From NCBI GenBank assembly GCA_030605895.1, contig JAUWHL010000186.1, positions 1 through 12,702 of the forward strand: a DNA stretch of 12,702 nt, written 5' to 3'. Under the pieces are notes generated by a model. It searched no databases, was not told the origin of the DNA, and worked only from the letters and a program-made list of their open reading frames with translations. Both the position numbers and the translations under genes were made by a program. Origin of the DNA: Promethearchaeota archaeon. Lineage in GTDB: Archaea > Asgardarchaeota > Lokiarchaeia > Sigyniarchaeales > SOKP01. Below, in pieces: positions 6,515 through 12,702 of the stretch (position 1 is its first letter; each line of letters starts with the position of its first letter).

Positions 6515-7927
6515 TTGCGTGTACTACTAGTAAAACCGGAAAATCCAAAAGTTTACAAGTATGGGCCTCAATCAAGTATTGTGTATCCCCCATTGGGATT
6601 GGAATACATAGCAGCGAATATCGATGATATTGCTGATGTACGCATAATTGACATGCGTACTAAAAAATTAAATTTAAATGTATTCGAGAAAATAATCAAA
6701 CAGTTCCAGCCGGACTATGTTGGAATTAGTGTGAATTATAGTTCTCAAATTCATATCTCTCACAGAATCGCTATCATTGTGAAGACTAATGGTTCTCGAA
6801 CAGTTGTAGGGGGGTGGCATCCTACACTGGTGCCTAGTGAAACATTAGAGTTCAAATCAATCGACATAGTAGTAAGAGGGGAGGGAGAAATTACTATGCG
6901 TGAGTTAATACAAAGTGGCAGTCCAATTGGAGTCGCTGGATTATCGTATAAGCTGAATGGAAAACAGATTCACAATCCTGACCGAGAATTGATGGATTTA
7001 AAGCACATTCATTCTCCAAACCGTCAATTTCGTTCAGCATCAGCACAGAAAACCTATAAATTTTTTGGTTTCCCGGTTGACTCCATTGAAACTGGTCGAG
7101 GCTGTCCATTCAGATGCAATTTTTGCTGCATCCATCATTTCTATAAAAACACATACCGACGGCGTTCAACTCAAGATATCATTAATGAATTACAATCTAT
7201 TCAGATTAAAAAGCGATCCAGTTTCGTCCTCATTGTCGACGATAATTTTGTAGTGGATAGGAAATTGGTAGTGGAATTATGCGATGCAATCATTAGAAAC
7301 GGCATTAAAAAATACTTCATAACTCAAGCCCGTGTTGATACGATTGTAAAATATCCTAAAATTTTTGAGAGGATGGCAGATGCGGGATTTTTTTACTTGT
7401 TTTTGGGATTGGAAAGCTTCTCAGATCAAACATTGGAAAAACTCAACAAACGAATTAAATTCAGACAGATCAAGGAAGCAATAAAGATACTTCACGATAT
7501 TGGATATATCATTCAAGGAAACATTATATTAGGTGCAAATATCGAAGATACAAAGCAAGATCTTGAATCTACGATTGAGATCGCGAGATCATTAGAAATT
7601 GATATGCCCACCTTTTCCCTAATGACCCCCTATCCCGGGACGAAGCTAATGGAGCAAGCATTGAGAGAGGATTTGTTACTCACTAAAGATTGGAAAGATT
7701 ATAATTGGTCAGTTCCTATTCTTAAGTATCCAAATTTATCATCAGATGACTTGAGCTATTATTTTGCTAAGGCTCACGAAGAATTGTTGTCTTTTAAAAA
7801 AGTTATGTCAGGAATTAGACGATTCATTAGATCACGGGGATTAAGTTATCACATTTCACGTATAAGTCCAGTTGATATATTTAACATGGTCTTACAGATA
7901 TCAAAGAACTTGAAAATTTTTTTTTAA
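6515..7927 (+). CDS. Radical SAM enzyme with N-terminal cobalamin (B12)-binding-type domain
   Basis: The 470-residue product has a Rossmann-like B12-binding domain (about 1-135: MRVLLVKPENP, YVGIS, VVGGWHPTL, VRGEGE). The radical SAM barrel follows, with cluster motif C-x3-C-x2-C at Cys197, Cys201 and Cys204, and an extra Cys205 adjacent. Further family marks are YRRRS (214-218), VDDNFVVD (241-248), LGLES (298-302) and TPYPGT (371-376). The layout is class B radical SAM, whose members do methylations, ring formations and rearrangements, some on membrane lipids. The B12 domain lacks a DxHxxG motif, so any cobalamin would have no protein histidine ligand. The start is TTG at 6515, since MRVLLVKP is the usual family opening and stops close the frame upstream. 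Sampled lines are about 38-42 % GC against about 33 % or less around it, which hints at transfer. The substrate is unknown. The gene converges with the next. Confidence 0.88.
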   Translation: MRVLLVKPENPKVYKYGPQSSIVYPPLGLEYIAANIDDIADVRIIDMRTKKLNLNVFEKIIKQFQPDYVGISVNYSSQIHISHRIAIIVKTNGSRTVVGGWHPTLVPSETLEFKSIDIVVRGEGEITMRELIQSGSPIGVAGLSYKLNGKQIHNPDRELMDLKHIHSPNRQFRSASAQKTYKFFGFPVDSIETGRGCPFRCNFCCIHHFYKNTYRRRSTQDIINELQSIQIKKRSSFVLIVDDNFVVDRKLVVELCDAIIRNGIKKYFITQARVDTIVKYPKIFERMADAGFFYLFLGLESFSDQTLEKLNKRIKFRQIKEAIKILHDIGYIIQGNIILGANIEDTKQDLESTIEIARSLEIDMPTFSLMTPYPGTKLMEQALREDLLLTKDWKDYNWSVPILKYPNLSSDDLSYYFAKAHEELLSFKKVMSGIRRFIRSRGLSYHISRISPVDIFNMVLQISKNLKIFF

Positions 7928-7945
7928 AATTAATATTATAAATCT

Positions 7946-9445
7946 TTATTTTTCTCTTTCCTTAAGTTTTTCGCCTGTTGTGAGATGCATAAGTACCGTA
8001 CTTAAAAAGAATAGCTTATTTGCATTACGAATAGATGTTTTGGAAAAATTATCCGTATCATAATTTATTGCATTATAAAAAAATGATATTTTAGTTCTTT
8101 TAAAGAAATCAGAGACCTGCGGAAATGAATTTAATATTAGTTTTATTCCAAATTTTTCAGGAGATTCATGGGCAGGAGAGCCGGGAAAAATATGATATGG
8201 CTCATTCATTATTGTTATTGGTTTTGATTTGGATTTACCATATTTTAATTGACATTTTAACGCAAAAATAAAATCTCTTTGAACATCTAAATGCGTTTGG
8301 AAAGGAAAGCCGATAGTTAACCAAATCCTTAAAGTTCTTTGGTATAAATTTGCATTCTTTATTAGATCATTTATTTGTTTTTTAGGAAAATTAAAGGTTG
8401 GATCGCAAATTTTCGCTATTTTCTGATGAACCCTATTTGACATCGTTCGGGGAGAGATACTTATTGATGAATCTTTACGAGGAAATGTTTTATAAAATAT
8501 AAGCCACATATATTTAGGAAACGGTAAGCGCCATATCTCTAAATCACCCCCAATATCAAAATTCTCTTTTTGAATTAATCCAAATAATCTTTCCCAATAT
8601 TTTAGAGTAGCGGGATAAGTACCGTGCCCAAAAAAAACACTTGAAATTTTAAACTTGTTAAGGATGTTGCTGATATCTTCTACCACCTTTTCTGGACTTC
8701 TAAGAATAACTTCCTTGCGACCCGAGATACATTCTTGAGCTCTTTGACCTCCGCCACAATAAGGACAATTAAAAGGACAACCTCTTCCAACGGGAAGATT
8801 AAAAGAGATCCCCATCATTTGTCTACTACATTCAAAATATTGTTTTGCATTTTTTAGAAGTGATACATTTGTAAAATTTAAGTCATCTAAGGTCTTTGCT
8901 GTGTAGGAAAGAGAATTAACTTTTATGTGTTTAGATGAATCTCGATAAGATAAATTAGGAATAGAATCTAAAGATTGATTTTTTTTGACTTTTTGAGCAT
9001 ATTTTAGAAGTGGAACTTCTCCTTCTCCTCTAATTATACCATCTACATCATTATAATATTTCAAAATTTGATTATGGTAATATGACGCACTATAACCTCC
9101 AAGAATTACCTTGGCATTAGGATTTACCTTTTTTACGATTTTAGCAACAGAAATAGCGCCGTGGGCATTGTGTATCCAATGTAAATCGATTCCACATACC
9201 TTAAAATCAATTTTTTTAAGAAAATCCGCTAAATTCCAATTACGATTTAGATATTGCTCTAAAGGATAATTTATAATTTTAACTCCAAATCCTTCTCTCT
9301 CAAGGAAATCTGCAATAGCAAAAACACCCATTGGAATGAAAATAAAGGAACCTCGAACAAATTTAGCGTTTTTACCATATTCTGGTTTTAAACTTCGGTT
9401 CGGGTGAATAAATAATACATCGTAATTTTTCAAGGTAAGTACCAT
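7946..9445 (-). CDS. Radical SAM enzyme with N-terminal cobalamin-binding domain, second copy type
   Basis: This 499-residue protein has the same overall architecture as its convergent neighbour but is a different subfamily. The B12-binding region carries GIDLHWIHNAHG (85-96), which resembles the Asp-x-His...Gly cobalamin-binding motif, followed by LGGYSAS (115-121) and IRGEGE (138-143). The radical SAM domain has GRGCPFNCPYCGGGQRAQ (220-237) with the three cluster ligands Cys223, Cys227 and Cys230, then DLEIWRLP (301-308) and a strand with WLTIGFPFQT (375-384). The CGGG-x-x-A form after the third cysteine and the DLEIWRLP segment mark a family I know from anaerobic archaea and bacteria, with no assigned reaction that I can name. 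The start is ATG at 9445, close behind a strong TATA-like element, so the message may be nearly leaderless. Its stop lies 18 bases from the stop of the other radical-SAM gene. Confidence 0.87.
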   Translation of the reverse strand: MVLTLKNYDVLFIHPNRSLKPEYGKNAKFVRGSFIFIPMGVFAIADFLEREGFGVKIINYPLEQYLNRNWNLADFLKKIDFKVCGIDLHWIHNAHGAISVAKIVKKVNPNAKVILGGYSASYYHNQILKYYNDVDGIIRGEGEVPLLKYAQKVKKNQSLDSIPNLSYRDSSKHIKVNSLSYTAKTLDDLNFTNVSLLKNAKQYFECSRQMMGISFNLPVGRGCPFNCPYCGGGQRAQECISGRKEVILRSPEKVVEDISNILNKFKISSVFFGHGTYPATLKYWERLFGLIQKENFDIGGDLEIWRLPFPKYMWLIFYKTFPRKDSSISISPRTMSNRVHQKIAKICDPTFNFPKKQINDLIKNANLYQRTLRIWLTIGFPFQTHLDVQRDFIFALKCQLKYGKSKSKPITIMNEPYHIFPGSPAHESPEKFGIKLILNSFPQVSDFFKRTKISFFYNAINYDTDNFSKTSIRNANKLFFLSTVLMHLTTGEKLKEREK

Positions 9446-9470
9446 AAAATTTGAATAAATATTGGTTCTT

Positions 9471-9487
9471 AATTATATTTAAAAATT
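9471..9487 (-). promoter_or_regulatory. TATA-like promoter of the second radical SAM gene
   Basis: The minus strand reads AATTTTTAAATATAATT, with the TATA part centred about 33 bases before the ATG at 9445. Transcription would then start only a few bases before the ATG, as in leaderless archaeal messages; no Shine-Dalgarno is present, in agreement. The same 17 bases occur at 6292-6308, and a close variant stands before the aldolase gene. Confidence 0.5.
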
Positions 9488-9567
9488 AATGAGACATGTA
9501 TTAAATAATTAGCATTTGACTTATTATTTTAATAAAACTGCTCTTAAAATTATCAATTTTTTTAGAA

Positions 9568-10098
9568 TTAAGCATTAATTTCGATTTCTTTAGAGCTCTT
9601 TATAAATGCTTGATTTAGACCTCTTAAATAATCAGATATTTCCGACATATGGTATAATTTATTCTTTATTAAAATAAAGATTATAAATAACAGACCTATA
9701 GTTTCTGTAATCAATACAATTGGATTTGTCCATAGTTGCTTAATCCAAAATAATAAGGGTTCCTCAAGAAAATGAAAATCATAAGAAATAAAAGGGTAAA
9801 ATAAAGGAACATAAGGAATATCTAATATTAAATGAAAAATAAGGCCAACAAGAAAGGGAAATGAAATTGCTTTATTTCTTTTAGAGGAAAAATAAACGAT
9901 TAGGAAACTTATAGTTATAAATAATAAGTTATGAGAAAGAAATCTCCCGTTTCCTAACCCTAAAAGAAATAATGGCTTATCAATTATATCTGGAAGTAGC
10001 GATCCTATTAATAGGGAAAATCTATTTATTTTAAGTTTCTTTATTTGCGGAATTTCAGTAAATATTAAAGGTAGAGCAGCATGAAATATTGGATAAAT
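9568..10098 (-). CDS. YdjM/DUF457-type membrane-bound putative metal-dependent hydrolase, ATT start
   Basis: An unbroken 176-codon frame fills the apparent gap between the subtilase and radical-SAM genes, ending in TAA at 9568. The translation reads YPIFHAALPL (2-11), SLLIGSLLPDIIDKP (28-42), GNGRFLSHNLL (49-59) and GLIFHLILDIPY (85-96), then a membrane helix at about 126-144 and a charged tail. His6, Asp37, Asp40, His56, His89 and Asp93 match the conserved His/Asp pattern of the YdjM (PF04307) family of inner-membrane proteins proposed to be metal-dependent hydrolases. The frame has no ATG, GTG or TTG until the last third. An ATT at 10098 sits seven bases after a GAGGG Shine-Dalgarno and places Tyr-Pro-Ile-Phe-His at the usual N-terminus, so I take ATT as start. 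A damaged ATG or a base error is the alternative. The gene is 23 bases behind the subtilase stop, hence probably in the same operon. The activity is unproven for the family. Confidence 0.82.
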   Translation of the reverse strand: MYPIFHAALPLIFTEIPQIKKLKINRFSLLIGSLLPDIIDKPLFLLGLGNGRFLSHNLLFITISFLIVYFSSKRNKAISFPFLVGLIFHLILDIPYVPLFYPFISYDFHFLEEPLLFWIKQLWTNPIVLITETIGLLFIIFILIKNKLYHMSEISDYLRGLNQAFIKSSKEIEINA

Positions 10099-10105
10099 TT
10101 TATTT

Positions 10106-10110
10106 CCCTC
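10106..10110 (-). promoter_or_regulatory. Shine-Dalgarno (GAGGG) that decides the YdjM-like start
   Basis: The minus strand reads GAGGG, followed by seven bases (AAATAAA) and then ATT at 10098. This is a near-ideal ribosome-binding site in a window where most genes have none. It fixes the start although the start codon is not one of the usual three. Confidence 0.65.
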
Positions 10111-10121
10111 TTAATTTTTTA

Positions 10122-11387
10122 TTAGAATTGCCAACTATTAAAAAAATAGAAAAAATAGAATATAATAATGAATACAATTAAAAACTCAATTGATAATGTT
10201 AAAGATCTTTTAGCTAAATAATTATAGGAGGATAATTTTTCATGATATAAATCTAATTCCTTAAAGAGATCAGTAATTTTTACGGTTCCCAATCCTTGAG
10301 CATTAAGATCATAATTCAAATTTATACTCGAATTTTTTATTAAATCTATAATGTCATTATAAACCATTTTTGGATCAAATTCTTTAATTAATGCTATTAA
10401 TCCCACACCAATTGAAGCAGAAACACTAGTACCAGAAACCTTTACTCTTAAATTATTAGATAATGGCACTGAAATGTTGGAACCATGTAAACATAAGTCT
10501 GGTTTTGTTCTTTCGTCTAATGTAGGGCCTCTTCCGCTAAAATTAGGCACAGCAAGATTCTTTGTGAGAGCTCCGATTGTAATAATTTTTTCTGCTGCTC
10601 CTGGGCTTCCAATCGTATATGATTCTGGACCAAAATTGCCAGCAGGACATACAATTATTATTCCTTTATCAACTAATAGATCACAAGCTAGAGATAGGAT
10701 ATCTTTTCCATCAGAACAATCCTTTGTGATTAATGAAATCAGTAGTATATCAATATTAATATTTTCTCCAATAATTTTATCAAAAACTTGTAAAATATCG
10801 GAAAAATAATACTCTTGATTTGAATTGGAGATATTAAAATCAATATAATTCACATTTGGAGCAATCCCAATATAATTATCATCAATATTTTTAAACTGAT
10901 TGCTAATTATACTAGCCATTATAGTTCCATGTGTGATTTCTTTTTTAATGCTCTTTGGATTGTTGATTTTTACTTTCCCGTTGAGGAAATACTGCTTAGT
11001 ATTGATTTTAGATATTGCTGTAAAGTCATTGTTTATTCCGTCATCAATAATTCCTACATTTATGTTTTTTCCAGTATATGAGATTTGGGAATTTTTATAA
11101 TCATTTATTTCTAAAACTTCAAGTACATCTAACATTGATAAAAATAGTATTTGATCTTCTTCGATCTTTTCTACCAATTTTTCTTTTTCATAATTGATAA
11201 TTTGGGCTTTCTCTAAATTTAAATAGAGAGAAGGTATAAAATCTATCTTGCCTAAAAATTTTAAATCTTTATTTTTCTCTAAGAACTTTTCTCGATTTGA
11301 GAGATCTTTAAATGAGAAAATTACTCTATATTGTTGGTTTTTTGGTTGAGATGTAATTTTTTCTTTAAAAAGAGAGTAAATCGTCAT
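10122..11387 (-). CDS. Subtilisin-like serine protease with C-terminal membrane anchor, no signal peptide
   Basis: The 421-residue protein is a subtilase (peptidase family S8) with a complete triad: Asp115 in VGIIDDGI, His153 in THGTIMA, Ser321 in SGTSVSAS, and the oxyanion Asn251 in PAGNFGP. Residues about 19-95 (YRVIFSFKDL...EKIEEDQ) look like an I9-type inhibitory propeptide. The family motif GTSMASP is altered: SVSAS replaces SMASP, losing the usual proline. No signal peptide is seen; the N-terminus (MTIYSLFKEKITSQ) is hydrophilic. A single membrane helix at about 397-416 ends the protein, preceded by Lys-Arg. Such a tail anchor would leave the protease domain in the cytoplasm. The start is ATG at 11387, with GAGG six bases before it. 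It lies 21 bases after the aldolase gene and 23 before the YdjM-like gene. The substrate is unknown. Confidence 0.9.
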   Translation of the reverse strand: MTIYSLFKEKITSQPKNQQYRVIFSFKDLSNREKFLEKNKDLKFLGKIDFIPSLYLNLEKAQIINYEKEKLVEKIEEDQILFLSMLDVLEVLEINDYKNSQISYTGKNINVGIIDDGINNDFTAISKINTKQYFLNGKVKINNPKSIKKEITHGTIMASIISNQFKNIDDNYIGIAPNVNYIDFNISNSNQEYYFSDILQVFDKIIGENINIDILLISLITKDCSDGKDILSLACDLLVDKGIIIVCPAGNFGPESYTIGSPGAAEKIITIGALTKNLAVPNFSGRGPTLDERTKPDLCLHGSNISVPLSNNLRVKVSGTSVSASIGVGLIALIKEFDPKMVYNDIIDLIKNSSINLNYDLNAQGLGTVKITDLFKELDLYHEKLSSYNYLAKRSLTLSIEFLIVFIIIFYFFYFFNSWQF

Positions 11388-11393
11388 ATTTAT

Positions 11394-11397
11394 CCTC
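11394..11397 (-). promoter_or_regulatory. Shine-Dalgarno (GAGG) of the subtilase gene
   Basis: On the minus strand GAGG is followed by six bases (ATAAAT) and the ATG at 11387. It lies in the 21-base gap after the aldolase stop and supports re-initiation within one polycistronic message. Confidence 0.6.
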
Positions 11398-11408
11398 GTA
11401 ATGATATG

Positions 11409-12212
11409 CTAACTAAATTTATATTCTTTCAAAACTTCTTCTATTTTATAATTTTCGTGTACTAATTTGCTGATGGCGCTGACCATTTTTGTAGGATCTT
11501 CTGATTGAAAGATATTTCGTCCGAAAGCTACGCCCGCTCCTCCAGCTTGTATTGAATCATAAACCATTTGAAGTAATTCGGGGATAGTATCCATTTTAGG
11601 ACCACCTGCAATTATGATTGGAACATGACTGACACTTTTAACAATTTCTTTAAAAGAATCAATATCTCCAGGGTAATTTGTTTTAACAAGGTCTGCTCCT
11701 AGTTCTACGCCAGCTCTAACAGCAATATTCACGACTTCTGGATCATTTTCATCTTTAATTTTTTTACCTCGGGGGTACATCATAGCTAATAATGGGATCC
11801 CCCATTCCCTTGAATTTTCTACAACTTTACTCGCATCTTGGAGCATTTCTGGTTCTTCATCAGCACCAATGTTAATATGTATTGATACAGCATCAGCACC
11901 CATCTTCAAAGCTCTTTCAACCGTACAGACTAAGACCTTTCTATTTGGATCTAATGATAGATTTGTTGCTCCAGATAAATGAATTATTAGCCCAATATCC
12001 TTACCGTATTGCCTATGACCTGCCCCTACCATGCCAGAATGCATCAATACAGCATTTGCCCCACCTAAAGTTACTTTATCAACCATTTCAGCTATATTTT
12101 CTAATCCTTTGATCGTCCCCATTGTTAATCCATGATCCATAGGAATAATAATCGTTCTCTTACTTTTCCGGTCAATGATTCTTTCTATCCTAATCTTCTT
12201 GCCTATATTCAA
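11409..12212 (-). CDS. aroA': Class I aldolase of the AroA'/DhnA family, probable ADH synthase
   Basis: This 267-residue TIM-barrel protein resembles archaeal 2-amino-3,7-dideoxy-D-threo-hept-6-ulosonate (ADH) synthase, the MJ0400 type. That enzyme opens the alternative archaeal route to 3-dehydroquinate and aromatic amino acids; some relatives act as fructose-bisphosphate aldolase. Visible marks are IIIPMDHGLTMG (21-32) with Asp26, GHRQYGKDIGLIIHLSG (65-81), ADAVSIHINIG (106-116), AMMYPRG (143-149) with Tyr146, VKTNY (176-180) whose Lys177 should form the Schiff base, AGGPK (202-206) and FGRNIFQ. All catalytic positions are intact and the length is normal. The start is TTG at 12212, as the frame is closed upstream and MNIGKKIRIERI matches the usual opening. 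AGAGG (12226-12230) is 13 bases before it, a little far. No aroB'-type partner gene is in the window, so the ADH assignment over plain aldolase rests on sequence alone. Confidence 0.85.
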   Translation of the reverse strand: MNIGKKIRIERIIDRKSKRTIIIPMDHGLTMGTIKGLENIAEMVDKVTLGGANAVLMHSGMVGAGHRQYGKDIGLIIHLSGATNLSLDPNRKVLVCTVERALKMGADAVSIHINIGADEEPEMLQDASKVVENSREWGIPLLAMMYPRGKKIKDENDPEVVNIAVRAGVELGADLVKTNYPGDIDSFKEIVKSVSHVPIIIAGGPKMDTIPELLQMVYDSIQAGGAGVAFGRNIFQSEDPTKMVSAISKLVHENYKIEEVLKEYKFS

Positions 12213-12274
12213 TATTAAATCTTAGCCTCTATACCAATAAACTTATCATTAGTAATGAGAATAATAATATAAAA

Positions 12275-12287
12275 TTATATTTATAAA
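12275..12287 (-). promoter_or_regulatory. TATA-like promoter of the aldolase-subtilase-YdjM run
   Basis: The minus strand reads TTTATAAATATAA in the 88-base gap after nadB, preceded by further T. Transcription would begin near 12255, giving a leader of about 43 bases that contains AGAGG. A T-rich stretch here may also serve to end the nadB message. It suggests that the aldolase run is a transcription unit separate from nadB. Confidence 0.45.
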
Positions 12288-12300
12288 AAGCGATTTGTTC

Positions 12301-12702
12301 TTACCAAGGTCTTTTTATGTAAGAATTCCTAGCTAAACCTAATTTTTTAGGGTGATTTTCATTAAAATGAGTACCTCTACTCTCTTTTCGAGATAATGCA
12401 CACCTAATTAAAAGCTCTGCTACCATCGATAAATTTCTTAGTTCTATCAAATTCTTATCAACTTTATAATTCCAATAGTAATAATCTATCTCTTCTGAGA
12501 ATATATTCATACGTTTTAGAGCTCTTTTTAAACGCATATCTGATCTGACTATCCCCACAAAATTCTGCATCAACATTCTAATTTCATCCCAATTCTGTGT
12601 TATCACTACTGCTACTGTTGATGGAACGGCACCCCCTACCTCCCATGCAGAAAAATCTTTGATTTTTAAATTAGATGCATGCTCTAATAAATAGGTTGCA
12701 CA
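12301..12702 (-). CDS. nadB: L-aspartate oxidase, C-terminal part (runs off the window)
   Basis: The frame is open to the window edge, so 133 C-terminal residues are seen and the FAD-binding N-terminal two thirds lie beyond. L-aspartate oxidase turns aspartate into iminoaspartate for quinolinate and NAD synthesis. The first residues (HASNLKIKDFSAWE...) lead into the C-terminal helical domain: NWDEIRMLM, FVGIVRS, LKRALKRM, IELRNLSMVAELLIR, and the signature SRKESRGTH that carries the flavin/substrate-site arginine. The SEEIDYYYWNY and ELRN segments fit NadB better than succinate dehydrogenase flavoprotein. A GTG at 12606 lies inside the open frame and is not the gene start. The stop is TAA at 12301. 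No nadA or nadC is visible, though they could lie outside. Confidence 0.88.
   Translation of the reverse strand, partial: CATYLLEHASNLKIKDFSAWEVGGAVPSTVAVVITQNWDEIRMLMQNFVGIVRSDMRLKRALKRMNIFSEEIDYYYWNYKVDKNLIELRNLSMVAELLIRCALSRKESRGTHFNENHPKKLGLARNSYIKRPW

Noticed and set aside
6894..7253. Two short frames (minus 6894-7109 and plus 7065-7253) within the first radical SAM gene
   Set aside because: Both overlap the conserved B12 and cysteine-motif regions in other frames and have no family match.
10474..11100. Two plus-strand frames antisense to the subtilase
   Set aside because: They lie opposite the catalytic His and Asn/Ser regions; the real coding strand is clear from the intact triad.
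11882..12112. Plus-strand frame antisense to the aldolase
   Set aside because: The aldolase motifs on the minus strand are unambiguous, and this frame is low-complexity in the opposite strand.
12301..12606. Reading the NadB piece as a complete 101-residue protein starting at GTG 12606
   Set aside because: The same frame stays open to the window edge and the upstream residues continue the NadB sequence, so it is a partial gene.
1..12702. tRNA, rRNA, CRISPR array, insertion sequence or integrase
   Set aside because: Looked for by eye: no cloverleaf-like GC-rich segment, no regular direct repeats with spacers, and no transposase or integrase motifs in any frame read.

Overview
The window looks like archaeal chromosome, most likely from an Asgard archaeon (Lokiarchaeia-like). 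The DNA is AT-rich: sampled stretches run from about 18 to 42 % GC. Archaeal-type TATA elements lie 20-70 bases before several genes, TTG starts are frequent, and the gene content points the same way: an archaeal-type AroA' aldolase, a standalone XPF/ERCC4 nuclease, and a secreted repeat propeller of the Ser/Asn/Asp-rich kind. The phylum is inferred from gene mix and composition; no marker gene is present to prove it. I see no rRNA, tRNA, CRISPR array, insertion sequence or attachment site.

Left part (1-4630). An acyl-CoA dehydrogenase-like flavoprotein is followed by a secreted, membrane-anchored seven-repeat beta-propeller, both on the + strand. Two minus-strand membrane proteins come next: an unrecognised one of about 178 residues and a TauE/SafE-type permease. 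About 420 bases without a standard gene follow. They contain two short protein-like open frames that run outward on opposite strands and may be gene remnants or tiny genes.

Middle (4630-9450). A compact AbrB-type antitoxin / PIN-domain toxin pair has a palindrome over its TATA box. Next are a minus-strand XPF-type structure-specific nuclease with a helix-hairpin-helix tail, and two convergent genes for radical-SAM enzymes with cobalamin-type N-terminal domains. The first of these (6515-7927) is the most GC-rich gene of the window and may have been acquired.

Right part (9450-12702), all on the minus strand. The C-terminal part of L-aspartate oxidase (NadB, running off the window edge) is followed, after its own promoter gap, by a tightly spaced run: AroA'-like class I aldolase, a subtilisin-like protease with a C-terminal membrane anchor but no signal peptide, and a YdjM/DUF457-type membrane protein of 176 codons. 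The YdjM-like gene is easily missed because its frame contains no ATG, GTG or TTG near the front. It does have a strong Shine-Dalgarno sequence seven bases before an ATT codon, exactly where the family-typical N-terminus begins. This cryptic gene, and its link to a protease that appears to face the cytoplasm, are the most interesting points in the window.
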